Positions 43,670 through 50,467 of a stretch of 57,118 nt of DNA are shown here, one piece after another. The translations under genes and the position numbers were made by a program. Each line of letters opens with the position of its first letter. Position 1 is the first letter of the stretch. Source of the DNA: a virus. The stretch spans positions 1 through 57,118 of the IMG/VR virus record IMGVR_UViG_3300042934_001339. One strand, written 5' to 3'. Below the pieces are notes generated by a model. That model did no database searches and was not told the DNA's origin. It saw only the letters and a list, made by a program, of their open reading frames with translations.

Positions 43670-44167
43670 ATGGACATCATGACCGCGCTGAACGCCGCTG
43701 GTCAGGCTGTGGGCCTGATCCGGGCAGCGACACAAACGCTCGATGAGGCGAAGATCGTTTCGGCCACCAATGAACTGAACATTCAGCTGATGCAGCTTGG
43801 GGCTGAGGTGATCGCTATGCAGAAGGATGGCGTTCAAGCCACCGAGCGCGAGCGTGCGCATCTGGCTCGCATGCACGAGCTTGAAGACTTGGTTAGAAAG
43901 CTTGAAAAGCGAATTGCAGAACGTGAGCGTTACGAACTGGTTGAGGAATATCCCGGAACGTTCACCCTTCGCCTGAAAGAAGCGAGCCAAAACGGCGAGC
44001 CCATGCACCACCTTTGTCCCAGGTGCATGGACAACGATTCGGTGAAATCGATACTCCAGTTTTATGGAAGTGCAAAGCGTCTTTCCGAGTGCACGACGTG
44101 CAAGACTCGATACCGATTTGCGGACGATCCGCCGCTGGTGCGAAGGAGGAACGGGTGGATCGCTTAG
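43670..44167 (+). CDS. zinc-ribbon protein with N-terminal coiled coil, cargo gene
   Basis: The 165-residue protein has ATG 43670 and GGGGGA seven bases upstream. Residues 1-85 are an amphipathic helix followed by a coiled coil (ATERERAHLARMHELEDL). The C-terminal region is a zinc ribbon with CPRC (Cys116/Cys119) and CTTC (Cys141/Cys144). It lies between the early operon and cro in the opposite direction to both, so it is probably expressed in the lysogen. The hairpin leader and own promoter-like box support this. Function unknown. Confidence 0.7.
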   Translation: MDIMTALNAAGQAVGLIRAATQTLDEAKIVSATNELNIQLMQLGAEVIAMQKDGVQATERERAHLARMHELEDLVRKLEKRIAERERYELVEEYPGTFTLRLKEASQNGEPMHHLCPRCMDNDSVKSILQFYGSAKRLSECTTCKTRYRFADDPPLVRRRNGWIA

Positions 44168-44219
44168 GCCCTGCGTGGCTAGGTTTACTCGTTTACACAT
44201 GCCCCGCCCTCCCCTCGAG

Positions 44220-44468
44220 CTAGACATGCTCCACCTCACTCGGCTTGTGCCCCGTGGTGGTCGCCGTCAGAGCATTGGGAGTGCTATCCCGCAAAAGGCG
44301 AATCACATCCGGATATCGTTGCCGGAAATATGCGGCAATGACCCGATCTTCCAGGCGCGATGGCAGATCATCGGGCCATTGCGAATAGGCTTGTGACGAA
44401 ATGCCCATAGCCTTCGCGGCGGCAGTAGGAGAATCACCAAGGATGAAGGTGGCATAGGCTTTTTTCAT
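44220..44468 (-). CDS. cro: Cro-like early repressor
   Basis: An 82-residue protein with a helix-turn-helix (GDSPTAAAKAMGISSQAYSQ, residues 11-30) of the Cro/YdaS type, where an aromatic and a Trp-Pro turn follow the recognition helix (YSQWPDDLP). It is the first gene leftward from the divergent immunity promoters, the position of Cro in lambdoid phages. It would switch off the repressor and moderate early transcription. Confidence 0.85.
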   Translation of the reverse strand: MKKAYATFILGDSPTAAAKAMGISSQAYSQWPDDLPSRLEDRVIAAYFRQRYPDVIRLLRDSTPNALTATTTGHKPSEVEHV

Positions 44469-44474
44469 CCCAGA

Positions 44475-44532
44475 ATTAAAGCATTCTTTAATTTATCAAG
44501 CAACCATGCTTTACAGCCATGTAAGTATTCTT
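44475..44532. promoter_or_regulatory. divergent immunity operator with three sites (OR-like)
   Basis: Two copies of AAGYATKCTT lie at 44479-44488 and 44523-44532; between them AAGCA-ACCA-TGCTT (44498-44511) is a related site with a longer centre. Centre spacings are 21 and 23 bases, about two helical turns. Leftward, TTGCTT (44503-44498), 17 bases and TTTAAT (44480-44475) form the cro promoter; two of the sites cover its -10 and -35. TATTCT (44526-44531) lies just before the cI start and could be its -10. The same decamer recurs at 45494 and 45517. Confidence 0.75.
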
Positions 44533-44538
44533 ACGCCC

Positions 44539-44937
44539 ATGGAAAAGACCTACGGTGCGCGCCTGGAACACGCCCTTCGCCTGTCCGGGCGGGAGCGGCA
44601 GCAACTTGCTGACGCCATTCAAATTAGTGTCCAAGCCATCGCTCAAGTCATTGCGGGAAAGACGAAAGCTCTCACTGCTGAAAACAGCATGCGCGCTGCA
44701 CAGTTTCTGCAGGTAAATCCCTACTGGCTCGCCACGGGAGAGGGCGACCCATCGCCTGCCGACGTTCAACCAGCGCAAGCTGAGAATTGGCCTTTCAAAC
44801 GAATAGACATTCGGCGTGTCCTCAATCTCACGCAGGACGAGCTTGCATTCGTGGAAGGGAAGTTAGATTCGGCCCTTGAGGCCGCTGAAAGTCGCTCTCA
44901 GGCGTCGAAAAGCCACTCTTCGAAGCAAGTCGCGTAG
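44539..44937 (+). CDS. cI: CI-like prophage repressor lacking a peptidase domain
   Basis: The 132-residue protein is read from ATG 44539 (MEKTYGARLEHA); an ATG at 44506 would add 11 residues but overlaps the operator. The helix-turn-helix is LSGRERQQLADAIQISVQAIAQVIAGKTKAL (about 9-39; quoted in two pieces: LSGRERQQLADAIQ and ISVQAIAQVIAGK). After NPYWLATGEGDP comes a short NWPFKRI segment and a helical tail, where S24 repressors continue with a self-cleaving domain; none is present. There is no ribosome-binding site and the -10 TATTCT ends seven bases before the ATG, so the message may be leaderless, as from lambda PRM. Confidence 0.8.
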   Translation: MEKTYGARLEHALRLSGRERQQLADAIQISVQAIAQVIAGKTKALTAENSMRAAQFLQVNPYWLATGEGDPSPADVQPAQAENWPFKRIDIRRVLNLTQDELAFVEGKLDSALEAAESRSQASKSHSSKQVA

Positions 44938-45066
44938 GGGCGGTGGCTCATTGCCCCGATGTCTACGGCTAGCGGATTTAAAACGTTCCCCCGACGGCGT
45001 TGTGACCGACGTTCCACGCGAGTACTGGCTTTTTTTTCGCAGCCAGGAAACAGAAATTTCCTAGAC

Positions 45067-45447
45067 ATGACAAATCGTCTCGCCAAGATTGCTTCGTCCG
45101 CGGCGCTGGCTCTCGGGAGCTGTTTCATTAGCCCCATAGGCATGGCAATGCCTGACCAAGTCGTACCCCGACCGGGAGTCCAATTCTGTGACTTAGTCGC
45201 GCAGCTGGCAGATGAATTGGAAACGCTGTACATGACCGGAATGGCGCAAGAGACAGCAATCACCACTCTGCGTGCCGAATCTAACCTTTCCACGGCCACC
45301 AAAGATTGGACAGAGCGCTATATCCGGTACCGCTGGGCCATACCGAAGAACGTAGTACTAAACCGCGCCGAAGTGGTATCGGCCGTTCGAGATGGCTGCG
45401 TAACGAGCCCAAATTGGCGAACGTTGCCGGAAGACCTACAGCCGTAG
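45067..45447 (+). CDS. secreted small protein downstream of cI, possible exclusion factor
   Basis: The 126-residue protein is read from ATG 45067. MTNRLAKIASSAALALG and the following FISPIGMAMP form a typical Sec signal peptide, with cleavage near residue 27. The mature part is helical with two Cys (41 and 109), possibly a disulfide. It lies in the repressor transcription unit, ends just before a terminator, and is therefore probably made in the lysogen. A periplasmic product from this position is a good candidate for superinfection exclusion or lysogenic conversion. The longer upstream frame lacks a signal. Confidence 0.65.
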   Translation: MTNRLAKIASSAALALGSCFISPIGMAMPDQVVPRPGVQFCDLVAQLADELETLYMTGMAQETAITTLRAESNLSTATKDWTERYIRYRWAIPKNVVLNRAEVVSAVRDGCVTSPNWRTLPEDLQP

Positions 45448-45455
45448 CCAAGACG

Positions 45456-45482
45456 GCCGCCTCACCAGGCGGCATTTTTTTT
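45456..45482 (+). terminator. terminator after the repressor operon
   Basis: GCCGCC-TCACCA-GGCGGC (six-pair stem) followed by ATTTTTTTT. It separates the cI unit from the second early promoter and prevents readthrough from the lysogen transcript into the recombination operon. Confidence 0.9.
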
Positions 45483-45493
45483 GCCATAAATTA

Positions 45494-45530
45494 AAGTATG
45501 CTTGATTGTTAAATTTAAGCATGCTTTAAT
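45494..45530 (+). promoter_or_regulatory. second early promoter with two repressor sites (PL/OL-like)
   Basis: TTGATT (45502-45507), 17 bases, TTTAAT (45525-45530). AAGTATGCTT (45494-45503) and the perfect palindrome AAGCATGCTT (45517-45526) overlap the -35 and -10, 23 bases centre to centre. The same decamer and promoter spacing occur at the cro promoter, so CI and Cro should repress both. Confidence 0.8.
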
Positions 45531-45563
45531 TCCGGAAATTGTCGTTAGACACCAGGAGATGGC

Positions 45564-45905
45564 ATGCACAGCGAAGTTCACGATCAAGTTGTCCGCTCCA
45601 GCGAGGATGCCGACAGCCTCCAAGCAGTCCATCTGCACCCGGCAGAGCTGTGCGACCCCGACATCCTCAGCGTTCTCTGCGACCTATTCGCATGCCGGAC
45701 CGCCACCGCATTCGGCGAAGAGCTGGACTGGTGGCTCGAAACCCTGCAGTGCGACCTGAGCCCGAAGGCCGCGGCCGGCGTCGCGCTGTCGGTCATCAGC
45801 AAATGGCACTTCGACCAGCGCGATGGCGCCGATGGCGTTCAGCAATTCAAGGACGAGCTGGTCCTGCGTGCGCGCCAGATCCTGAACAAGGGTGGAAAGC
45901 GGTGA
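45564..45905 (+). CDS. first gene of the recombination operon, unknown
   Basis: A 113-residue helical, acidic protein (AGGAG precedes the ATG at 45564). LHPAELCDPDILSVLCDLF and WWLETLQCDLSPKAAAGVAL are notable segments. The position directly after the early promoter is where lambda carries N, but basic RNA-binding character is absent, so no such role is claimed. Downstream genes overlap one another by four bases from here on. Confidence 0.6.
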   Translation: MHSEVHDQVVRSSEDADSLQAVHLHPAELCDPDILSVLCDLFACRTATAFGEELDWWLETLQCDLSPKAAAGVALSVISKWHFDQRDGADGVQQFKDELVLRARQILNKGGKR

Positions 45906-46009
45906 TCAACGCCGCCCTCTTCTTCGTCCCGCTCGCCTTCGTCATGGCCCGCGTCATCGACTTGTTCGCGGCGCATCGCCGCCGCACTGATCCGTGGGGA
46001 CGCGCATGA
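45902..46009 (+). CDS. 35-residue single-helix membrane peptide
   Basis: A GTG start overlaps the upstream stop (GTGA) and its own stop overlaps the next ATG (ATGA). One hydrophobic helix (NAALFFVPLAFVMARVIDLF) is followed by a basic end. The overlaps at both ends support translation, but such a short gene remains uncertain. Confidence 0.5.
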   Translation: MINAALFFVPLAFVMARVIDLFAAHRRRTDPWGRA

Positions 46010-46215
46010 CCGCCGCCACCCTCTGGGTCTTGCTGGCCTTCCTGCCCGCCGATTACGACCGCCCGCCCGTCGTGGTGATCGAGCGCTTCGCCACGCAGGC
46101 CGAATGCCTCGACGTCCTGGATATCTTTCCGCCCACCACCCGCGTCGCCTTCGAGTGCCTGCCGAGCCGGCAGATCGGCCCCGGCGCGGCCATCCTGGAG
46201 AACCGCTCGCTATGA
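46006..46215 (+). CDS. small protein with N-terminal hydrophobic segment
   Basis: A 69-residue protein. ATG 46006 overlaps the upstream stop by four bases. The N-terminus (TAATLWVLLAFLPADYDRPP) may be a signal or anchor. Two Cys (34 and 51) lie in a region like small cysteine-containing phage periplasmic proteins. Function unknown. Confidence 0.55.
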   Translation: MTAATLWVLLAFLPADYDRPPVVVIERFATQAECLDVLDIFPPTTRVAFECLPSRQIGPGAAILENRSL

Positions 46216-46568
46216 ACACCCACGACCTCCAGCGCGACGCGCTGGATCACATCATGCGCACGGCACGCGCTAGTTCGTCGCAAACGCGGCGCCTGCGCTG
46301 GATCGCCAGCCGCGCCGAGGCTGCGATCGCGGGTCGGCCCTACGTCGCGGCTGAGCACGACCAGCCCAAGATGGTGACCGAGGCCACCATGCAATCGAAG
46401 AACTCCGCGCTGCAGTCGAAAAACCTTGAATTGCGCCTGGCCAACGCCCGCTTGCGCTCCACGCTGGCGCAGATTGCCGGTGGCTCTACCGGCATCCTTG
46501 ATCGCGATCTCGAGCTGGCTCAGATGGCACAGGCCGCGCTCGACGCTGAACAAGGGGGCCGCGAATGA
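46212..46568 (+). CDS. helical early protein, unknown
   Basis: A 118-residue, entirely helical, charged protein (QSKNSALQSKNLELRLANAR coiled coil near 61-80). ATG 46212 overlaps the upstream stop. It may be a dimeric accessory of the recombination genes. No family is recognised. Confidence 0.6.
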   Translation: MNTHDLQRDALDHIMRTARASSSQTRRLRWIASRAEAAIAGRPYVAAEHDQPKMVTEATMQSKNSALQSKNLELRLANARLRSTLAQIAGGSTGILDRDLELAQMAQAALDAEQGGRE

Positions 46569-46849
46569 AGCCCATCCGCAAACTGATCCGCGCCGACGGC
46601 GCCGAAACGATCCTGCACGGGCCCCACGCTATCCAGGACGTCTGCCAGATGATCGGCGCCGACGCCCTGGACACGGTTAGCCTCGCCGACCGCGTGCACG
46701 TCATGCTGGTCGACGACGACGGAATCCAAAAGAACTTGCCCGTCAACCCGGCCGCGACGCGCCTCTACCAGGACGCCCGCGGCATTCCCCATCAGATCCG
46801 CGGCGACGTTGTGATCGTGCCCGACTCTGACTATGCGAGGCACGCATGA
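46565..46849 (+). CDS. DUF3846-like protein
   Basis: A 94-residue protein. KPIRKLIRADGAETILHG, then DTVSLADRVHVMLVDDDGIQ, NLPVNPAATRLYQ and RGDVVIVPD match the strand/turn order of DUF3846 proteins (a Val-Asp-Asp-Asp-Gly strand, an Asn-Pro-Ala turn and a final Gly-Asp-Val-Val-Ile strand). Function is unknown in this family. It overlaps both neighbours by four bases. Confidence 0.7.
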   Translation: MKPIRKLIRADGAETILHGPHAIQDVCQMIGADALDTVSLADRVHVMLVDDDGIQKNLPVNPAATRLYQDARGIPHQIRGDVVIVPDSDYARHA

Positions 46850-47031
46850 ACGGCCGGCGCATTGTCATTCTCTGGCGCCGCGCGCGCCGCGCAGGCCGCG
46901 ATCTGGATCTGGCCGGTTACGCAGCGTTCGCTGTCGGCGCGCTGATGCTGGCCGCCACCGGCGTAGTGGGTCCGACCCTGGACGCCCAGCCGGAACAGCA
47001 GGCGGGCGCAGTCCACCACGCCGCTCGCTGA
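46846..47031 (+). CDS. small membrane protein
   Basis: A 61-residue protein with a basic N-terminus (GRRIVILWRRARRAGRD), one hydrophobic helix (about 24-43) and a polar tail. ATG overlaps the upstream stop by four bases. Unknown role; probably co-translated with the operon. Confidence 0.5.
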   Translation: MNGRRIVILWRRARRAGRDLDLAGYAAFAVGALMLAATGVVGPTLDAQPEQQAGAVHHAAR

Positions 47032-47042
47032 TGGGGACCACC

Positions 47043-47846
47043 ATGCAACCCAACATCTTCACCGTGCGCGCCTCAAGCTGGGGCCGCCTGTTCGACTGCG
47101 CGCACGCCTGGGAAGGCACGCACATCCTGGGCATGAAGAAGCCCGCGGGTATGCGCGCGTTGCTGGGCACCGCCGTCCACGCCGGCACCGCCGCCTATGA
47201 CCTGGCCCGCCTGGAGGGCAAGCCGTGCACGCCCGACGAAGCCGCCGACGTTCTTGTCGACGAACTGCGTAACCCCGCCTATGAGGTCGATCACGCGCAA
47301 GACAGCCTGCCGCTGGCGAAAGCCGAGCAGATCGCCCTGACCATCCTGGTCAAGTACTGCGCGGACGTAGCCCCGAAGTTCACCTACATCGACGTCGAGA
47401 CGAAGCTGGACCCGTTGGACATCGACTGCGGCAACGGCATGACCGTACGACTCACCGGCACGATGGACCGGGCGCGCGTGGCGGAAACCGAGGGCGGCAT
47501 TGTCGTACCCGACGTGAAGACAGGCGCGCGCGTCGTACAGGACGGCAAGGCCGTCACGCAAGGCCGAGCCGCGCAGACCGGCACCTATCAGCTCATGTAC
47601 GAGCACACCAAGAAGGTGCGCACGGTCGGCTCCCAAATCATCGCCCTATCCACCAGCGGCAGCGCGGCCACGGCCGTGAGCCCCGTTTTCGACGCCCGCC
47701 GCGTCATGGTCGGCGAGCCTGACCGGCCCGGCCTACTCGAGCACGCGGCCGCAATGTTCCGCACCGGCCTTTTCCCTCCGAACCCCTCCAGCGTCCTTTG
47801 CAGCCAGAAGTACTGCGCGCGCTGGTCCTCCTGCCTTTTCCGATAA
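47043..47846 (+). CDS. RecB/Cas4-like PD-(D/E)XK exonuclease
   Basis: The 267-residue protein is read from ATG 47043 because GGGG lies six bases upstream; ATG 47031 is an alternative. It has a RecB-like nuclease pattern: SWGRLFDCAHAWEG, GTAVHAGTAA (His46), GTMDRAR, VPDVKTG with Asp157 and Lys159, then a C-terminal helical part with TGTYQLMYEH. CSQKYCARWSSC near the end could bind an iron-sulfur cluster, as in Cas4-type exonucleases. It would resect DNA ends for the annealing protein two genes downstream. Confidence 0.8.
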   Translation: MQPNIFTVRASSWGRLFDCAHAWEGTHILGMKKPAGMRALLGTAVHAGTAAYDLARLEGKPCTPDEAADVLVDELRNPAYEVDHAQDSLPLAKAEQIALTILVKYCADVAPKFTYIDVETKLDPLDIDCGNGMTVRLTGTMDRARVAETEGGIVVPDVKTGARVVQDGKAVTQGRAAQTGTYQLMYEHTKKVRTVGSQIIALSTSGSAATAVSPVFDARRVMVGEPDRPGLLEHAAAMFRTGLFPPNPSSVLCSQKYCARWSSCLFR

Positions 47847-47861
47847 CCAGAGGAGCCCCGC

Positions 47862-48083
47862 ATGTCCCTCCACCCAGTCAGCCGCGACGTTTTCGTCCGG
47901 CGCACCGACAAGGCCGGCAAATCGGTCGTTACCCAGCACCTGGCCTGGGACCCCGCTGAATTTCTGGTCAGCCAGGTCAAGCAGTACGACAAGGAGGCCA
48001 AGCCCGACGAACGCCAGACCGTCGCAATGGCCACGGCCACCGAGTACCACGCCTATCGAGCCCAACAGAAGAAAGGAAGCTGA
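47862..48083 (+). CDS. small early protein between exonuclease and annealing protein
   Basis: A 73-residue charged protein (VSRDVFVRRTDKAGKSVVTQ, then a Lys/Glu helix). It stands between the nuclease and annealing genes with short gaps. Possibly an accessory of that pair. No family is recognised. Confidence 0.6.
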   Translation: MSLHPVSRDVFVRRTDKAGKSVVTQHLAWDPAEFLVSQVKQYDKEAKPDERQTVAMATATEYHAYRAQQKKGS

Positions 48084-48085
48084 CC

Positions 48086-49285
48086 ATGAACCAGAACACA
48101 ACCGTCCAGAGCCTGCGCGCGGCGCCGGAATCGCAAATGCCGATGGTGGCGCCCGGCTTCGGCAGCCTGCAAGGCTTCGAACTCATGCAGCGCGCGGCGC
48201 GCCTGCTGTCGAGCAGCACGCTGGTCCCCGTCGCCTACCGCCAGACGATCGAGAAGCTGGACCGCTATGGCAACGTCAAAGAATCGCGCGAGAACCCCAA
48301 CGCGCTGGCGAATTCCGTCGTCGCGCTCAACATGGCGCAGCGCATGGGCGCCGACCCGCTGATGGTCATGCAGAACCTCTACATCGTGGAGGGGCGGCCG
48401 TCGTGGTCGTCGCAGTGGATCATCGCCGCGATCAACGGCTGCGGCCGGTTCTCGCCCTTGCGCTTCGACATCCAGGACCTAGGCGACAAGGAGGTCGCCT
48501 ACACGACTACCAGTTGGAACAACGGCCAACGCGAAACCAGCAGCCGCACGGTGAAGATCCGGGACAAGGTGTGCGTGGCGTGGGCCATCGAGAAGGAGAC
48601 GGGAGAGCGCCTGGAGTCTCCCAAGGTCACCATCGAAATGGCCGTCAAGGAAGGCTGGTACACGAAGTCGGGCAGCAAGTGGCAGACCATGGAAGAAGTC
48701 ATGCTGCGCTACCGCACCGCGAGCTTCTTCGGCAAGCTGTACGCGCCCGAGCTGCTGATGGGCCTCCAATCCGTCGAGGAGGCCCAGGACATTATTGAAG
48801 CGACCACGGGGCCTGACGGCACCATCAGTGTCAATGTGGACGAGCTGCGCGCAACCGCCCAGCCAACCCAGCGCCAGCCCGCGACCGCACAGGCAGGCGC
48901 TGTCGACATCGAAGCGCGCGAGCCCGCCGACCAACCTGACACCTCCGCAGCGAAAGCGCAAGCCGCAGCCGGTAAGCCGGCGCAGGACGCGGCAATAGCC
49001 GCCACTGTCGCGCAGGAGGAGGCGACTGGTGACCAACAGCCCGAACTTGCCGACGCTGGTGACGCGGATCCGGGCCTGGATCCGGCAGCGGTGGAACACC
49101 AGATCGCCAACGCAAAATCCCTGGACGTCCTGGACCTGGCCAGCGATTCGATCGAGGGGGTGAACGACCTGGCCGAGCGCGCGCGGCTTCACAAGCTGTA
49201 TCAATCGCGTCGAGTCTCCATGACCGCAGAGCAGCAGCGCGCGCCGGCTACAACGTCGCGCCGTCGCATGGCCGCACCCGAGTAA
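48086..49285 (+). CDS. RecT-like single-strand annealing protein
   Basis: A 399-residue protein. Residues 30-250 form the folded domain: GFELMQRAARLLSSSTLVP, ANSVVALNMAQRMGADPLMV, QNLYIVEGRPSWSSQWIIAA and RYRTASFFGKLYAPELLMGL. The pattern 'medium helix, MGADPLMVMQ, YIVxGRPSWSSQ, RYR' matches RecT-superfamily annealing proteins of Burkholderiales phages. Residues 260-360 are a low-complexity Ala/Gln/Pro linker, followed by a short C-terminal helix. With the RecB-like nuclease upstream it makes a two-component recombination system. Confidence 0.7.
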   Translation: MNQNTTVQSLRAAPESQMPMVAPGFGSLQGFELMQRAARLLSSSTLVPVAYRQTIEKLDRYGNVKESRENPNALANSVVALNMAQRMGADPLMVMQNLYIVEGRPSWSSQWIIAAINGCGRFSPLRFDIQDLGDKEVAYTTTSWNNGQRETSSRTVKIRDKVCVAWAIEKETGERLESPKVTIEMAVKEGWYTKSGSKWQTMEEVMLRYRTASFFGKLYAPELLMGLQSVEEAQDIIEATTGPDGTISVNVDELRATAQPTQRQPATAQAGAVDIEAREPADQPDTSAAKAQAAAGKPAQDAAIAATVAQEEATGDQQPELADAGDADPGLDPAAVEHQIANAKSLDVLDLASDSIEGVNDLAERARLHKLYQSRRVSMTAEQQRAPATTSRRRMAAPE

Positions 49286-49300
49286 CGGCCGGGGACCGAC

Positions 49301-50458
49301 ATGGCGTTTTTCCGCAACCTCTCGGTCTACTCCCTGCCCGCTGGGTGGGTGGTGACCCTTGAGCAGCTGACAAGCATGCTCGAGCGCTTTCTGTTCGTAC
49401 CCACGACGGATCTGCAGGCCGAGTCTACCGGCTGGGCCCCCGTCCATGAGGGCTTCGGCGTGGTGCATGCCGTGCAGGGCCACCTGTTGCTGCGCATGCG
49501 CACGGAATCGCGCGTGATGCCCGCCAAGGCGATCGAACTGCAGCTGCAGGAACTCGCTGAAAAGGTGGAAAAGTCCCAGGGCTTCAAACCAGGAAAGAAG
49601 CAGCGCAAGGAGATCCGCGAGCAGGTCATTACGCAGATGCTGCCCGCGGCATTCCGGCAGCAGGATGACGTCCTGATATGGATCGACACGCACGCTGGCC
49701 GCCTTGGCATCGACAGCGCTGCGAGTGGTCCGCGGGATAGCGCCATCGGTCTGCTGTGCAAGAGCATCGACAACTTCGTACTGGAGCGCCTGAGCGTCAA
49801 GACCGCTGCGGCTGGTGCGATGACGGGCTGGCTCGCCGAAGACGAGGCGCCGGAAGGCTTCACCATCGACACGACGGCGGACCTGCGCGCCACCGGTCAG
49901 GGCGCGGGCGCGGTGCAGTACGTAAACCGTCCGCTGGAGGCCGACGAGATTCGCCGTCACCTGCAGAACGGCATGCAATGCACGCGCCTGGGCCTTACCT
50001 GGAACGACAAGGTGTCGTTTCTGCTGGACGACGAGCTGGTGCTGAAACGCGTCCTGCCCTGCGAGGCCCTGCACAAGGATGTGGAGCGCGTTGCCAAGAA
50101 CGACGCGGACACGTTTGAGGCGGATATTTACTTGATGGCCAGCACTCTACGCCCGCTGATCGCCGACCTGGTGGACGTGTTGGGTGGCGAATGTGTTGAC
50201 GACCGCCAGGGCGATATGTTCCGGACGGCAACCGGGCCGGCGCTCGTTAGCGGCGACGACCAGCCCAATGTCGACCCGCTTCTGGCTCAAGCGCGCCACG
50301 TCATCGTCCAACACGGCCGCGCCTCAATTTCCCTTGTTCAACGCCATCTGCGCATCGGATACAACCGCGCCGCGTCGCTCCTGGAAGCCCTGGAGCAATT
50401 CGGCGTGGTTACGGCGATGCGCCCAGATGGCTCTCGCGAAGTGGTTTTCCCAATCTGA
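49301..50458 (+). CDS. rdgC: RdgC fused to an FtsK gamma DNA-binding domain
   Basis: A 385-residue protein. Residues 1-305 are RdgC: FFRNLSVYSLPAGW, GFGVVHAVQGHLLLRMRTES, RVMPAKAIELQLQELAEKVE, KKQRKEIREQV and GRLGIDSAASG are its landmarks. RdgC is a ring-shaped DNA-binding protein that restrains RecA. Residues 323-385 are an FtsK gamma winged helix: DPLLAQARHVIVQHGRASIS, HLRIGYNRAASLLEALEQFG, and a final basic wing. In FtsK this domain reads KOPS sequences and activates XerD at dif. The fusion suggests that RdgC is directed to particular sequences. Both parts are firm; the function of the combination is inferred. Confidence 0.88.
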   Translation: MAFFRNLSVYSLPAGWVVTLEQLTSMLERFLFVPTTDLQAESTGWAPVHEGFGVVHAVQGHLLLRMRTESRVMPAKAIELQLQELAEKVEKSQGFKPGKKQRKEIREQVITQMLPAAFRQQDDVLIWIDTHAGRLGIDSAASGPRDSAIGLLCKSIDNFVLERLSVKTAAAGAMTGWLAEDEAPEGFTIDTTADLRATGQGAGAVQYVNRPLEADEIRRHLQNGMQCTRLGLTWNDKVSFLLDDELVLKRVLPCEALHKDVERVAKNDADTFEADIYLMASTLRPLIADLVDVLGGECVDDRQGDMFRTATGPALVSGDDQPNVDPLLAQARHVIVQHGRASISLVQRHLRIGYNRAASLLEALEQFGVVTAMRPDGSREVVFPI

Positions 50459-50467
50459 GGAGCAATC

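Noticed and set aside
45564-45905. N-like antiterminator as first gene of the plus-strand early operon.
   Set aside because: The protein is acidic and lacks an arginine-rich RNA-binding segment; I did not find a convincing boxB.
48479-50074. A 531-residue open frame antisense to the annealing and RdgC genes.
   Set aside because: Both sense genes have clear families and the operon overlaps support them. The antisense frame is a high-GC artefact.
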